Shown here: piece after piece, positions 33,227 to 46,300 of the stretch
Position numbering within the stretch: position 1 is the stretch's first letter
How the letters are laid out: each line of letters starts with the position of its first letter
Source of the DNA: Blastomyces gilchristii SLH14081
Lineage: Eukaryota > Ascomycota > Eurotiomycetes > Onygenales > Ajellomycetaceae
DNA: 64,000 bases
Assembly: GCF_000003855.2 (NCBI RefSeq)
Contig: NW_003101676.1
Span: forward strand, 1,845,007 to 1,909,006
Reading direction: 5' to 3'
The notes under the pieces: model-generated
The model's input: the letters and a program-made list of their open reading frames with translations, nothing else
The model's database searches: none
What the model was told of the DNA's origin: nothing
Made by a program: the position numbers and the translations under genes

Positions 33227-36200
33227 TCAGTTCAGAAGTAACTTATTAGCTTTTACATGTGCATAACTGATCTCTTTCAATCTTAGTTCTGTGTCTGCAA
33301 CTGCTGCATTCACAACTGTTACATCTGCAACTATTATTTCTACTGTGCCTGCAACTGATGCATCTGCAACTGCTGTTCTCTCTCTCACTTTTTTCAAAGC
33401 ATTCTCTGAAATGTGTGAATGCAATCCATACAACAGGTAGAATAATAAATGCTTAAAGACTGCATGCTGCTGAATTCGTGTGGCTAATAGTGTCTGACTG
33501 AGATATTCATCTCATAATCATGTCAGCTTATTCACTAGATATTTTATCAGTATGTTGCTTAAGATTTCATTCAAGCATTTCATCTTTCTGTTTATTCACA
33601 GATAATATAACATTGTTTCATAATATCTTATCTATAACTAGCTTATAAAATGCCTCACTGCTTCTTCTACAAGGTTTACATCATTATCAGTTAGAATCTT
33701 ACACAGTATTTCATAGTTGATATAGATCTCATTATATAGAAACTTCACTGTTATCTTCTCTATTATCTCTGAAACTGCTTTCACAACTGATCAGTCAGTA
33801 GCATAATCAATAGCAGTGATTATTCATTGATTTTCATTTGATATTCATAGCAGTATGTCTATGAAATTCACTTCTCATTATTTGAACAGTTGTATTGTAC
33901 ATTTCATCTGATGTTGTACTTTCTTATATTCTAATTCTTTCTTAGATTCTTTCATGATCTGATAATTCAGACACTCATGAGTATACATCTGAATGTTCTC
34001 AGTCATGCTTGATCAGTACACTCTTGATTCAAGTACACTCATGAGTTCAGAGCTTTCTAAGTGACTGAATTCCTTGTACATGTGAGTTACTAAGTCACAT
34101 CTAAATAAATGTTCTAGATAGAGAGCTTTCACATATTCTAGATTGTGATAAAGCATAACATCATTTATCAATTTTCTCAGCTTGAAGTTCAGAAGCATCT
34201 CTTCTATTACTTTTATAAGATGCTTATCATCTGACATCTTACTATTCTTCAAGTGAGAGATTATTATATTCACTTATTCTGATTTCTTGTATTCTCTCAG
34301 CATGTTTAATGTGAACTTTTCTTATATCTGATTTATAGAACTCTTACTAATGAAATCAGATCTGTGACTGATTGCATCAGATATCACAGTGTCTGACTTC
34401 TTTCAGTATTTAATATTAAGATTATACACTTGAAACTCTGAGATTCAATGTGCTAAGCATTTGAAAGGTTTTATTATTAATTATAGATAGATGAGGCTTT
34501 CATAATTCATAATCACTGTTGTTATATGTCTGTTATTAATATATTTATTTCATAACATCAGCATGTACTTGATTGCTAGCAATTTCTTTTCATATACTGA
34601 ATAATTGAGCTCAGTGTCTGATAGTTTTCTATCATTATACATTATCAGATGCAGCTTGCTATTCTTACTCATCTGTAGAAGAGTGTCTCTGATAGCTTAT
34701 TCAGATGCATCTGTCTCAATATAGAAAGGTTTATCATAATCTGATTAAATAAGCACTGAAGATGTTGTTACATGTTCTCTCAGTATGAGAAAAGTCTCTT
34801 TATATACAGTATTTTAGATAATTAACTGAAACTTCTTCTTCTGAAGATAGTATCTGTTTCTCTTAAGAGATCTGAGAGTGATACAGCTATTTATATGAAA
34901 TTCTTGATGAATCTGCAGTAATATGAGATCAACTCAAGAAACTGTTATATATAATATATATTTCTCAGCTACAGTCAATTTATAATGACATTCAATTTCT
35001 CTGAGATGAGATGTATACAGTCATCACTCACTATATATTCTATAAATTTCAACTCTTCTATTTCAAACATATACTTTGTTGATTTGATATAGAGCTTATA
35101 CTCTGTCAGAGTTATAAGCACTTCATTAAGATACTTCAGATATTTATTATATGAGTTTGAAAAGACTAGAATATCATTGAGATATATAAGATATGAGATT
35201 TCATTCTGTTTATGAAGAATTGTATTCATTATCATTTAAAAGATGACAGACACATTTATCAGACTGAATGACATTGCCAGAAATTCAAACTTCTCTCATT
35301 ATATATTAAATGTGATTCATAGTACTGATAGTTCATCTATACAGATCTATCAGTATTCTGAGAGAAGATCAATCTTCAATAGATATTAAGTGTTTTCAAC
35401 TATATTCAACTGTTGTTGAATTCATAGCAGTGAATATTCATTCTTGATTATAAGCTTATTAAGTGCTTGATAATTAATACACATCTATCACTTCTCACCT
35501 GTCTTTTTCATGAATAGAACTGAAAAGCCTCACACACTTAATGAGAATTATATGAGATCATGTTCTAGAAGGTCTGTAATCTGATGCTTCTGTTCTTTGA
35601 GATGCATTTATGACAGAGAGTATGCATTCTGATTGACTGGTTTCATGTCTCTCATATCAATCTTATATATGAATACTTGTTTCAGCAGTAATTCTGATGA
35701 AAGATCTGTTTAGAAGATCTTTTCATACTTCTTCAGAAGCTTCTTCATATGCTTATTCTTCTGTATATTTTTTATCTTGATTTTCTTCACTTCTGAGTTC
35801 TGTATGACATACAGAATGCTTTCAGATGAGATCTTGTGAATCATTCTCTTTACTTATTAATATATAAGCACATTTAATTCTTCTATATCAGAGATATGAA
35901 ATGTTCTTCTCATATCAGTTGATAGAATTATATGAACTGTTTTCTTTCTATTGATCAATTATATATAATATATACATTATTGAATCTGTGAATTGAATCT
36001 TTAAAATCAATTGAGTCTGAGAATAAGGTTATATTTCACATTCTGCAGCTCTCATACTCAAATATAGCAAGATCATTCTCTGAAGTGTAAGAGAACTCTT
36101 ACTCTTACAGATGATATCAAATATCAGTTATCAGACAATCTTATGTATCAGGAATTCTTCACTCAGCAGATCTCTTTCAGTCTTTAGATTATATAATTAC

Positions 36201-36270
36201 TAATATATTATATAGACACTTCTGTGTCTGCTAATACTTTTACAGTCATCTCTCAATTCTTACTCAAGTG
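33227..36270 (-). pseudogene. Degenerate pol of gypsy B2
   Basis: Minus-strand polyprotein. A protease motif near 36235 reads VLADTEVSI where ADTGAS would be expected. RT is around 35600-34950, with YLND in place of YLDD near 35175 and the conserved run DILVFSNSYNKYLK. RNase H is near 34750-34450. Integrase runs from about 34100 to 33430, followed by an Ala/Val/Thr-rich C-terminus that stops near 33227. Substitutions are almost all G-to-A and C-to-T. The element is not functional. Confidence 0.85.
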
Positions 36271-38130
36271 TCTCTTATACAGTAACATTTCAGGTCTTAA
36301 GATATTGAGATAAGTGTTCACTTAATTCTCATCTGCATCTCATTCAGAAGCCTGCTTTCTCTTGATATTTACAGAATTCAGAGAGTTATCTAACACAGAT
36401 ATCTCTTTCACTTTGAAGACTTTTCATAGAATATCAGTGAGTGTCTTCAAGCTCACTGATTCTGCTAGTTGTTTAACTCTCTTGTTTCTCTTAACTACAC
36501 ACACTGTGTGTAATTCTTTGTATCATGATTCTGGCATTCATAGTTAAAGTAAGCTCAATACTTATAATATCAAGATTTTCACTCAGAGAATTTCTTTTTT
36601 GAGAGATTCAGTACTTTAGTAATGATATTCAAATCTAGATTCATTGTATCTGAGTGTGTAGCTTGTGTTATAGAAGTCTGATTACTCATTCTTTATTAAG
36701 ATATACTTAATTACAGTATTTTCTGTCATAGTTAACTCACTTGTTTCTGTACAATGAGAATATTATATACTTTCTTCACTATATCTGACTGTGAGATTAA
36801 GCATTTTCATTTCACTCTCAACTCAGGTGTAAGATTATGAATAAAGATCTGTAAACAGAAAGATGTTGAAAGCTCTTCATTCAATGCAAGATAGTGTAAA
36901 CTGAAGTATATAAAGTATGATATAAGATCACTCACTTATCTACACTCAGTAAAGTATTTATAACATTTATCTTATACATTCACTTTCTTAAAATTGTGTA
37001 AGATTTATTTGAAAAACTTATTTCATATTTATAGAAATGAATATCATTTCAGATCTGTAAGATTCATCTTTTCATCAGTTATTTATAATGACTTCACTTT
37101 TCTGCATAGAAACACAGCAGATCTTAAGACTTGTTGAAATTTCATTAACTGTCTATCTGTAAGTTCATGTTCAATTCAATAATATAATCATATCTGACTT
37201 AGCCAGCTAATTGCAGCATTATTTTTTCAGTCATTATTGAAGCTTAATAACTCTGACAGATCTTTCAGCTTAATATATCTCATATTCAGATTCTCATTCT
37301 ATGCTGCAGTCTTTAATAATATGTATACTTCTGAAGAGATTATGAATAATTGTGATAAAATCTTCAGATTCAGTGTAGTTATCTGTAAACATTCAATCTC
37401 TCACTGCAGATCTAAGACCTGATTTTCTTTATTCTTGTTAATGATAACAATTGTGTCAGCAAAGCTCTTTATAGTGAATACTTGATTCACAGTGAATATC
37501 AATTGTTGTTTAACTTTCACCTCAGCCTGCTACTGTGTACACAAGGCTTCAATTTCATTTAGAATTCTTATATATGTATAGAGCTTCAATTCTGGTTCAG
37601 CAGTTTCAGCTGCTTTTCTTACTGTTTCAAGTAAACTCTCTGAGAGGTTCTGCATATCTTTCAGTTCAGATAGCAGAGAAGAGTGTTGTTCATATTAACT
37701 AGAAGAGATATTCATTTCAGTGATTTCTCATTGATTATATAATGTCTATTATTATATCACTATAATGTTATATTACTATATTGTTATATGATTTCTGTTA
37801 TCATTGTATAACTTCAGTGATGATTACTCTCTCTTTTATTCTTCTGAGTAGAGAGTAGTCTTCTTTGAATCTGATTCATCACTCACATTCTCTTTCTCAC
37901 ATCTCATCTGTTTGCATATGATACATGGCATTTATCTGAGTGTGAAGTTTTCCCTCAACAAGTGAAGCAGTATTAATCAAATGCTCTTTCACTCACTGCT
38001 CTTTATACACTATCTTTTGAGATGTTTTTAGAACCACACTGGCATGATAACTATAAATTACTTCATAGACAGAAGTATCACACTCTGGAGAAGCCTGCAC
38101 TTATCACCAGTTTTTAGACATGCTATCAGA
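36271..38130 (-). pseudogene. gag and leader region of gypsy B2
   Basis: About 1.9 kb between the protease and the 5' LTR, where gag must lie. No frame is open over a useful length. A Cys/His-containing peptide near 36530 (CQNHDTKNYTQC) may be the zinc-knuckle remnant. The open stretches on the plus strand in this interval are antisense shadows. Confidence 0.55.
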
Positions 38131-38297
38131 TGTGATTCAAAGGTTGCTTGAGCCAGTGTACAATTACAGGTGTACACTGGCTTCTTATATACTGTACACT
38201 AAATTAATTAATGGCCGCTATGGCCCCTTTACATTCGTAAGCAAGTTCAGAAGCGGCCGCGTTATCATCCAGCGGTCGTACGTTCTTCCGAACCACA
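38131..38297 (-). repeat. 5' LTR of gypsy B2 (167 bp)
   Basis: TGTGATTCAAAGGTTGC ... CCGAACCACA. Retains GCGGCCGCG and other G+C-rich words, so it is nearly unmutated and shows the original LTR. Confidence 0.93.
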
Positions 38298-38693
38298 GAT
38301 TATACAGAAGGAAATACAGATGTTAAAATCATGTCAAGATAACAAGAACATAGAAAATACAAAGAAGTGATAATTAAATACATGTAATAATAACTTCTCA
38401 TCTCAGAAACATAGAGTAATTTGTTGAAGTGATTTGTACATCTCTGTATTTATTAGAAACCTGAGGTGCTTGAGTTCTGAATTTAATATATTCTCTACAG
38501 GTTTCGAACTCACACACCTTGATTTCCCACGTCAAGGAGCTACTGAGTGGCCGCATTAATCATTCGGCCACCGGGGCAGAAACACTGCTATACAGTAGAA
38601 GATATTAGATTGATTACAGAGTATCTAACAGAGAAGTACTTCTCTTATAACATTTATCTCTGACTTTAACACTAAGATTCTAGAAGTAGACAG

Positions 38694-38855
38694 TTATTAT
38701 TATTATTATTATTCCTTAATTATAGATGTATACAGTCAGAGACTATAACATCTATCTGAGAACTTTTAGTTCTCAGGGTTTTTCTAATATCTATAAAGTT
38801 AACTATTATACATTTATCAATTTCAGATATGAAAAATCAGAAAATTTCAGCTCAG
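38694..38855 (-). mobile_element. LINE 3'-end fragment, cut by gypsy B3
   Basis: Starts with a TTATTATT tail and continues CCTTAATTATAGATGTATAC, as at 57991 and (inverted) before 43390. Ends at ATTTCAGCTCAG, where the B3 LTR begins. The far side should lie beyond B3. Inserted in gag of gypsy A5. Confidence 0.82.
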
Positions 38856-39021
38856 TGTGATTCAAAGGTTGCTTGAGCCAGCGTATAATTACAGGCGTAC
38901 GCCGGCTTCTTATATACATTATACTAAATTAATTAGTGGCTGCTATAGCCTCTTTACATTGTAAGCATATTTGAAAGTAGTTGTGTTATTATCTGACAGT
39001 TGTATATTCTTCTGAATCAGA
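38856..39021 (-). repeat. 3' LTR of gypsy B3 (about 166 bp)
   Basis: TGTGATTCAAAGGTTGC ... CTGAATCAGA. The outer 70 bp keep G+C-rich words (GCCAGCG, GGCGTACGCCGGC); the inner part is mutated. Confidence 0.85.
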
Positions 39022-39519
39022 TTCTCTCTCATCAGATTCAGTCACACTTATATAATCATGATGTAAGTTCTAGCTTCATGCAGATTAGCATGCTGTTAGT
39101 GTTTATAATTATACAGTCTATTTCTGATCTAGCTAGTATTCTTCTTACATTCTCACAAAGAAACTTTCACTATATTATACTACTTATTCACTAACTTTTT
39201 TCATTCTTCAATCATCTTCTTCATTATTATTATCATTGAATGCTATTATCTTATCTAAGATTTCTACTTCTTCTTCTGTTTAACATCTTCTATCTATTCA
39301 TCTATTACATTGTACATATTTCTGATAATAACTCTCTGTTCTTATAACAAGTATTATTATAGTGCTTATACTAAGCAGTTTATTAGCAGTAAGTATAATG
39401 CATTATGAAATATAGTCAGAACTTGTTTTTCTTTTAATAATTATCAGAATATATTATCATGAATAACACATCTTCTTTATTTTCTTATACACTCTTAACT
39501 GTTTTTCTTCTTAGCAGGT

Positions 39520-39881
39520 GTAAGAGGCCTACGCTGAATAGATTGGTATTATATTGATAGGTCTTATATAACAAAGAGAAAAATGTTAGAGAAGAAAAGA
39601 AAGAGAAAGTGTGAGAATCAGTGATCAGAGTGAATATTTATACATGTATGTAATGATGTATGCAGTGAAGCTTCAGAGCAGAAGAATCTATACATGTTTA
39701 TAACAGCTGAGAATCAGTGATTGAGAATGACTGAGAATCGGAGTGTATGTGTTTGTGACAACTGAGAATTGACAATTGAGAATGACTGAGAATTGAAGTG
39801 TACATATTCAAGAGTGAAGTGGAAGAATCTATGAAGTGTAATAGAATAGTCTATATAATTGATCAGGTGCAGCCTGTCACA
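39520..39881 (-). repeat. 3' LTR of gypsy A3 (362 bp)
   Basis: TGTAAGAGGCCTACGC ... GCAGCCTGTCACA. Longer than other A LTRs because a unit of about 56 bp (GCTGAGAATCAGTGATTGAG and variants) is repeated. Confidence 0.92.
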
Positions 39882-41537
39882 TTAGTCCCTCTCTTTCAGA
39901 AGAAGTTCTCATCAGTCAAGAACTGTTGTTTCAGATAACACAGAACTCAGAGTTCAGATCAGTTGATTATAGCTGACTTATTTCATAAGATATTGTCAGC
40001 TGCAGTTATGAAGTCTCTTATCAAGAATATTCTCAATCTCTTACTCAAGCTTATTATCTTCTTCTATGATGTCTGGCAGCTGTCAATCAGAAGTCAGTTG
40101 AGAAGGAAACAAGTCAGTGACAGCACAGCAGAGCAAGCTTGTATGAAATATATTATGAATTTCTGATAATGTATTAAGACAGTAGTTGTGACTACTTAGA
40201 ACTTCTATCATCTTATATCTGATATGATAGTAATCTAGTATATGAGATAAACATGTGATTTGTATATTTTTAAGATTCAATTATATCAGATCTTCTATCT
40301 TATATTATTCAGCAGAGTCTCAGTGAACATTGATTTGATCTTCTTAATTCTGTTTAATGCTTATTATGAAGATTTCTGCTCAATCACAGATATCTCAGAG
40401 TTTTATTACTATATTATCAGCAATCTGAATCAGACTATAGAGATTTGATATGAACTGTGTAATCTCTAGAAGATCTAACATCTTCATGTGATAACTGTGT
40501 GTAAGAAAGAACAGACTTATATCTGTTGAAACAGCATCTCAATCATTGATAGTGATCTCTATGTGTAGAAGAAGATTATATCAGTTATCTTATAAGTGAT
40601 TACAGAACTTATTCTTTACAGTCTGAATTGTCTGTTCTGATGCATTATCAGTCTCAGAGTAATAGACAGTTAATAGATGACATATAATCTTGAGAACTTG
40701 ACAGATTCTTGTTTAGAGAGTACTTATAAATTAATGACTCTGATCTGATACTATAGATCTTGATAATTCATATATTTGATAGAACAGACTCTGTAGAAAA
40801 GCTTCAGTAACTTGTTCAGTATTCATTTTATTATAAGATTTTAATATTATATCTTTGCTCAATTAATGTATAATGATTAGAATGTTTCTATAATTCTTAC
40901 TCTCAGATAGATTAACAGTGAAGTTAATTACTATATCTTATCAGATTCTATCAGAGATATTAAGTGATTTTAGTAGATCTTTTCTATAGTTCTTTCATAA
41001 GATAATAGAAGAACAGTAATTACAGTTTCAGATAAAGTATCTGATACTGTTTAATATCTTAGATTAATAGAACTCTCAAGAGACTATTCTATATAGTTGT
41101 TCACAGTCTGAATAATCAGTTATATATGAATCATACATCTCTTGCATTATCTGAGTGTGTAAGAGTTTGAAGTGAGAGACTCAGTGTCATTCACAGAATT
41201 ATAGAGTGTTATTATCATTAATTGAATATTCTGAGATGTTGATTCTTATATATAGTTCTGAAGAAAATTGAGATACTTCTTATTATACTACTTTAGTGAG
41301 TACTTAGAGAAGTTCATCAGTTTGACCTGCTGTATATCATAGCTTATCTAATGTAGGTTCAGAAGAAGTTAAGATATCAGTGACAGTTTTAATCAGAGAA
41401 GCATATATAGTGTCATAAGCTGTTTCATCTTGATTAACTAGTATCTTCAGATTCAAGAGCTGATGCTCTCAGTTCATTCAGTGAGTATCTGTTATATTGA
41501 ATGACATATCTTGCTCTTGTTATAAGAGAGCATCTAT

Positions 41538-43390
41538 AGCCTGTATTACATCAGTAGCTGATTATGGAGTTCAAGTTTGGTGGAATAATCAAGGGAATTT
41601 CACTGAACTCTTTCAAAGTCTGCAAAACAGAGCCTTGAGAAGAATTCTGGAAGCATTCAAATCATCTCCTATTAAAGCAATGGAAATTGAAGCTTCAATT
41701 CCTCCTCCTGCTATTAGATTTGAAAAGGCCTGTATGAACTATGCTCTGAGAGTTGTAAAGATGAGCTCAAATCATATAATCAGAGAAAGAGTCTCTTCTT
41801 CATTTCCATCAATTAACTCTGGAAATGAACTGGATTGAAATAGATTTCTTGATTGGAATGAAAATAATTCTTCAAAGAAAATGCCTTCTCAACTGTACAG
41901 ACTATGCTCTCTGATTAAAAATCAATTTTCTTCTTTAAATGTTGAAAAAGTTGATCATGAGATGTTATCTCTCTGAAGAGAAAAGCTTGAATCTCTTATA
42001 GACTTACAAATAAGTGAACTATCAAAAGAGAAAGAATATGAACAGCATTTAAAGAGAATTTCTACAATCAATATAAAAGACTCTATTCTGATTTATTCAG
42101 ATGGCTCAAAAAATGAGAACTTGAATAGATTAGGCGCAGGCATTGCTTATACTGAAGATAATATCAATTTTATCTCAGATTTCTGGAATCTAGGCTCTGA
42201 ATGTGAAGTCTTTGATGCTGAACTATTTGCAATAGTGAAAGCTTTCAAGCTCATTGAAATAAAATCTCATAAAAGAGGAAATTGTTTGAAAGAGGCATGG
42301 ATATTCTCTGATAGTCAAGCTGCTTTAAAAAGACTTAGAAATAGTCAGATTCATAATGATCAAATGAATCTTGAACTGATCTTAAACTCTGTTTTGAAAA
42401 TTCAAAAGAGAAGAACATCAAAGCTGATAATTCATCTGCACTGAGTTCCTGCTCATATGAATATTCATGGCAATGAATTGGCTGATTCAGCTGCAAAAAA
42501 GGGTGCAGAATTAAGCAGATCTATTCAAAAAATTGTGTCCTGGTCTTTTATAAAGAGAAAAATAAAAGAATCTTGTTTAGACAAGTGGAATGAAAGCTGG
42601 CAGAAACAAAAGAAGAGTATACATTATTCAAGATTTGAAACAAAACCCAAGTGGAAATCTTGTTCAATTAAATGTAAAAAGAAAATATTCTCATCTATAA
42701 TACAGCTGAAACTAGGACATGGCTATTTCAAATCTTATATACAAAGATTTGATGATAGATTTGACTCAATAGAATGCTCATTCTGCAATACAAATGAGAA
42801 TCCTGAGCATATTGTAATACACTGTGCATTATACAATAGTCTCAGAGCCAGATTGAAAGAGAAGTATGATCTAAATCAATTAAATATGAGATTCTTATTC
42901 TCAACTGAGACAGGAATTAAATACTTAATAGACTTTCTATCAGAAGCTCAAGCAGCTACAAGAAAATGGCTAAATTCAGAATTATCTGAATATGAAGAGG
43001 AGGAAATCAACCAGATATAGTCTGTTAAAACAGCTATATACTATCTTTTAATAATTTGTTTTGTTACAGTTTTTCTTTATTTTATCTTTTTCTTTCAATT
43101 TCTTTCTGTCTATCTATTTAATGTGTCTATCTTTAAGACTGTGTTCTCTTTTCCTTTGTCATGATATTGTCAAATGGTTTCAAAGTATGAGATGATGTTA
43201 AAACACTGCAATTTGTAAACAGTTTTTGTATTCTGGGCTGGAATTTTCTGATTTTGCATATCTGAAATTGATGAATGTATAATAGTTAACTTTACAGATA
43301 TAGGAAAAACCCTGAGAACTAAAAGTTCTCAGGTAGATGTCATAGTCTCTGACTGCATACATCTATAATTGAAGAATAATAATAATAATA
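41538..43390 (+). mobile_element. 5'-truncated LINE (RNase H-bearing), copy L2
   Basis: Plus-strand insertion of 1853 bp with direct repeats ATAAGAGAGCATCTAT (41522-41537 and 43391-43406). The 3' end is a run of AAT triplets. The 5' end is truncated inside the RT C-terminal region, compared with the longer copy at 60227. Only a few stops and otherwise long open frames, so it is young. Tail and coding layout fit the I/Tad-like group of fungal LINEs. Confidence 0.93.
41543..43020 (+). pseudogene. LINE ORF2 C-terminal part: RT end, RNase H, zinc motif
   Basis: Begins in the RT thumb or connection region (CITSVADYGVQVWW). RNase H follows with its acidic residues: ILIYSDGS near 42093-42116, DAELFAIVKA near 42214-42243, WIFSDSQAAL near 42299-42327, and HGNELADSAAK near 42466-42498. 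A C-terminal zinc-type motif CSFCNTNENPEHIVIHC (CX2CX7HX4C) lies near 42776-42830. The frame ends in a TAG at 43018. Three in-frame TGA codons (near 41836, 41974 and 42442) break it; the one before VPAHMNIHG replaces a Trp expected in RNase H. Without RT it could not act alone. Confidence 0.9.
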
Positions 43391-46300
43391 ATAAGAGAGC
43401 ATCTATCATTGAGTTCTGACTGCTAGAACAGTAGTGTATTGTAAAATGAAAGTGACTTAAGAACTCAGATTATCATATCTGTTATTCAGTGAGTTTATAG
43501 ATAGTTATAAAGTATTTAAGATTCTTATAATCTGTGACTATCTCAAATTCAGAGACACTTCAGAGTTCAGAGTCTCATTCTTCTAAATAGTGTATAATTG
43601 TAAGAAGTTTCTTGTCATAGATCTTGTAATTGCATTCAGCAGAACTCAGTTTCTTAGATATAAAGATATATAATTATAGAACATCTTTATCATTATATTG
43701 TAATATCACTTCTTCTGTTATATAGTCAGAGAAATCAGCTTCAATAACTGTCTTATAATCAGAATTAAATGTTATCAGTAGAGAGATATTAATGAACATC
43801 TTCTTCATCTATATAAATACAGCTTTGACATTCACTGATTATTGAAATACTGAGTCTTTCTTAGTAAGTTCTGTAAGTGATCTCATAATATCTGAGAAGT
43901 TTCATATAAATCACTAATAGAAGTTAGTAAATCTGATGAAGCTTTATACATCTTTCACAGGGCATAGAACTTCTTATTCAAAAATAGTAGAGATTTTCTC
44001 AGAATTCATTCAGATTTTCTTACCAGCTTCTATGATGAAATCTAAGTATTTAGTACTCTTGACTTTGAAATCACACTTGTTAATATCAATTGATAGTTCT
44101 ACTTCTTGTAGTTATTGTAATACTCTTTGTACATACTCTTGATATTTCTTTCTGAATTCATCAGTGAAGATGAGAATGTCATCTAGATAAGCAGATGCAA
44201 ATTTATCAAGAAAGTCTTGAAGTGCTTAGTTGATATACTTCTGAAATATACTGAGAGCATTGATCAGTTCAAAGAGTGTGACTACTCATTCAAAGAGATT
44301 ATATCATGTTCAGAATGCTGTAAGTCACTCATCTTCTTCAGTAATGTGAATCTTATGAAACACAGTGATGATATCTAACTTTGGAAATTATTGAGCTTAT
44401 TCAATGTAAGCTAGAGTTTCATTGATAAGAGATAAAGAATAACAGTCTTTCTTTATTAGTCTGTTCAATTCTTAATAATTCATGCAGAATCAGAGTTCTT
44501 CATCTGGTTTCTTTGCAAAGAGAATAGAGGCTGTGATGAAAGAGTTACTAATGTATATGAATTCTTTATTCAACAGATCATTGAGTGTCTTTTAAAGAAG
44601 AAGAAGTTTATCTCAGAACATGTTATAAAGAGAGTCTTATAATGATTCAGAGTTCTTATCATTCTTTTTCTCTAACTTGATACTGTGATTCACTTCAGAA
44701 TCTCATAAGAGAAGTACATTCATAATATTGTCTTGTTGAAAGACATCTAGATATTCATGATATTATTAAGAGAGTTTCATATGAGAATCTATTATTATAA
44801 CATGGAATAACTTTTCTAAAGCCTTTTTAATATCACTCAGACTGGCAGAATAGATTGTCACATAGTTCTACTGTTAGTGACTTCTTTTTCAGAGCATTTC
44901 ATACACATTGACAGAGATCTGTGTCAGATTCATGATCTTGTGAATGTCATCTTCATGAATTCTATCATTGTTAGAGAATATCAAGCTTCTGTTTTGAGTG
45001 TTCAATAAGATGTCTTGTTCAGATAGTCAGACAAGTTCTAACATAAGATTATAATCAAGATTATCAACTTCATATGCATAGGCATCTTCACATTGATGTT
45101 CTCTCACATCTATGATTAACTTCACTATGTAATGAGTATAAATGTCTTTTGAATCATCAAATCCTATGAGGAGTTGAAATTTTGATAAGAGAATACACTG
45201 AAGGTTATAACATCTTATGACTGAAGATTTTATCATTGTATAGTGACATAGACTACTGTCTATCATGACTTTCATATTATACATGTTATCAATGACAGTA
45301 GATACAAGAATCACATTCATTGTCATTTTCTCTTTAAATCATTGTCATCTGACCTCTTCAAGCTTCTGTTTACAAATTTGAACAGAAGCTAATCTTTTCT
45401 CTGTTTCACTGAGACATTCTCATAGTTATCTTCTGAATTTTTCTTCACTGCAATGTGGTTGACATGGACAGACACTGATTCATTCTTCAAGTGAGAACGC
45501 ATGTAGACTGATTGATAGTTGAAAGCAATGTGTTCTGATCAGTTACAGTTAATGCACACTTCACATTGACATCAATCAGTGACTTCTTCAGGAGTGATCT
45601 CAGGGACTCAGAAGCCTGTTCAAATAGCAGAAACTCTTGGTTATGCATAGACATTTGAATCTATTCAGTTCATAACATCTGCATCATTGCTGTTCTTCAG
45701 TACAGATGTATGAGTTACTGAAGTGTAATATCTTCTATCACTGTTCTGTATACTCTTGAGCTTGATAAGATGATCATTCAATGTTCAGAGCTGTGTGCAG
45801 AAGTCTTCATAAGTCTGGTCTTTATCTATACTTACAAGAGCCTGTAAGAGTTTGAAAGTCAATACCTTCTTAAGCATGCTAATCTTCATTCAATTCTCTC
45901 AAGATTAATCACCTGCTTCTAGAATCTTGATATTGAAGTCAGGAATGAATGTTGTAAGAGAAGTGTTTCTCTGTCAGACACTCTGTAATCAATCTAATAC
46001 TTTTTGTTGCATGACAGTGTCTCAGAATAGAATATCAAGATATTTGATGATATTATCAGGTGTTTGCAACACTGGTTTGCATGTCTTCATTCATGAATAC
46101 AACTTCTGTTTTATGCGATTCTTCAATTATTCATTGATATATCAACCTTAATTAATTAGTGAACTGATGATATCATTATTTACACTCAGTTTCATAAGCA
46201 TTTCCATCCTTCATGATGAGTAGAGAGTGAGATCAGAAGTATTGAAATATGCAGAAGTATTTAAGCATTCTTTCAGTACTTTTGTATTCATTTCTGTAGA

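Larger units (their letters stand above)
29142..38297 (-). mobile_element. Ty3/gypsy family B, complete copy B2
   Basis: Complete minus-strand element of 9156 bp including SINE1 and MITE C6 (about 8.3 kb without them). Both LTRs are 167 bp with TGTG...CACA ends. The 4-bp TSD is GATT (29138-29141 and 38298-38301), generated inside SINE2. Order in element direction: 5' LTR, gag/leader, protease, RT, RNase H, integrase, a long non-pol 3' region, 3' LTR. This copy defines family B. Confidence 0.93.
29037..38577 (-). mobile_element. tRNA-headed SINE, copy SINE2, split by gypsy B2
   Basis: Minus-strand SINE in two pieces: 3' tail 29037-29141 and 5' part 38302-38577. Flanks AGAAACACTGCT at 29025-29036 and 38578-38589 form the TSD. 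The two pieces join into the same sequence as the uninterrupted SINE1 at 29685-30059. The tRNA-like head (about 38490-38577) ends with GGCCACCGGGGC on the plus strand. Moderately mutated. It sits in gag of gypsy A5. Confidence 0.9.
26954..38693 (+). mobile_element. Ty3/gypsy family A, copy A5 (5' part), with nested insertions
   Basis: Plus-strand element with 5' LTR at 26954-27233. Leader and gag pieces are 27234-27386, 28407-29023 and 38590-38693; they match A1 9655-10490. It is interrupted by MITEs C4/C5 and by SINE2, which carries gypsy B2. It is then cut by a LINE tail at 38694 into which B3 inserted. The remaining gag-pol and 3' LTR are not in the window. The left flank is ATAAG; the right TSD is not available. 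Confidence 0.85.
39882..46250 (-). pseudogene. Degenerate gag-pol of gypsy A3
   Basis: Minus strand, collinear with A1: chromodomain end and integrase (39882-41400), RNase H (about 43420-43780), RT (about 43850-44640), protease and linker (45326-45027), gag (about 46200-45450). The protease part is open for 99 codons and reads MKVMIDSSLCHYTMIK, with DSS where DSG is usual. The RT active-site region near 44185 keeps the complement of YLDD. The LINE insertion interrupts it between integrase and RNase H. Stops elsewhere abolish function. Confidence 0.86.
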
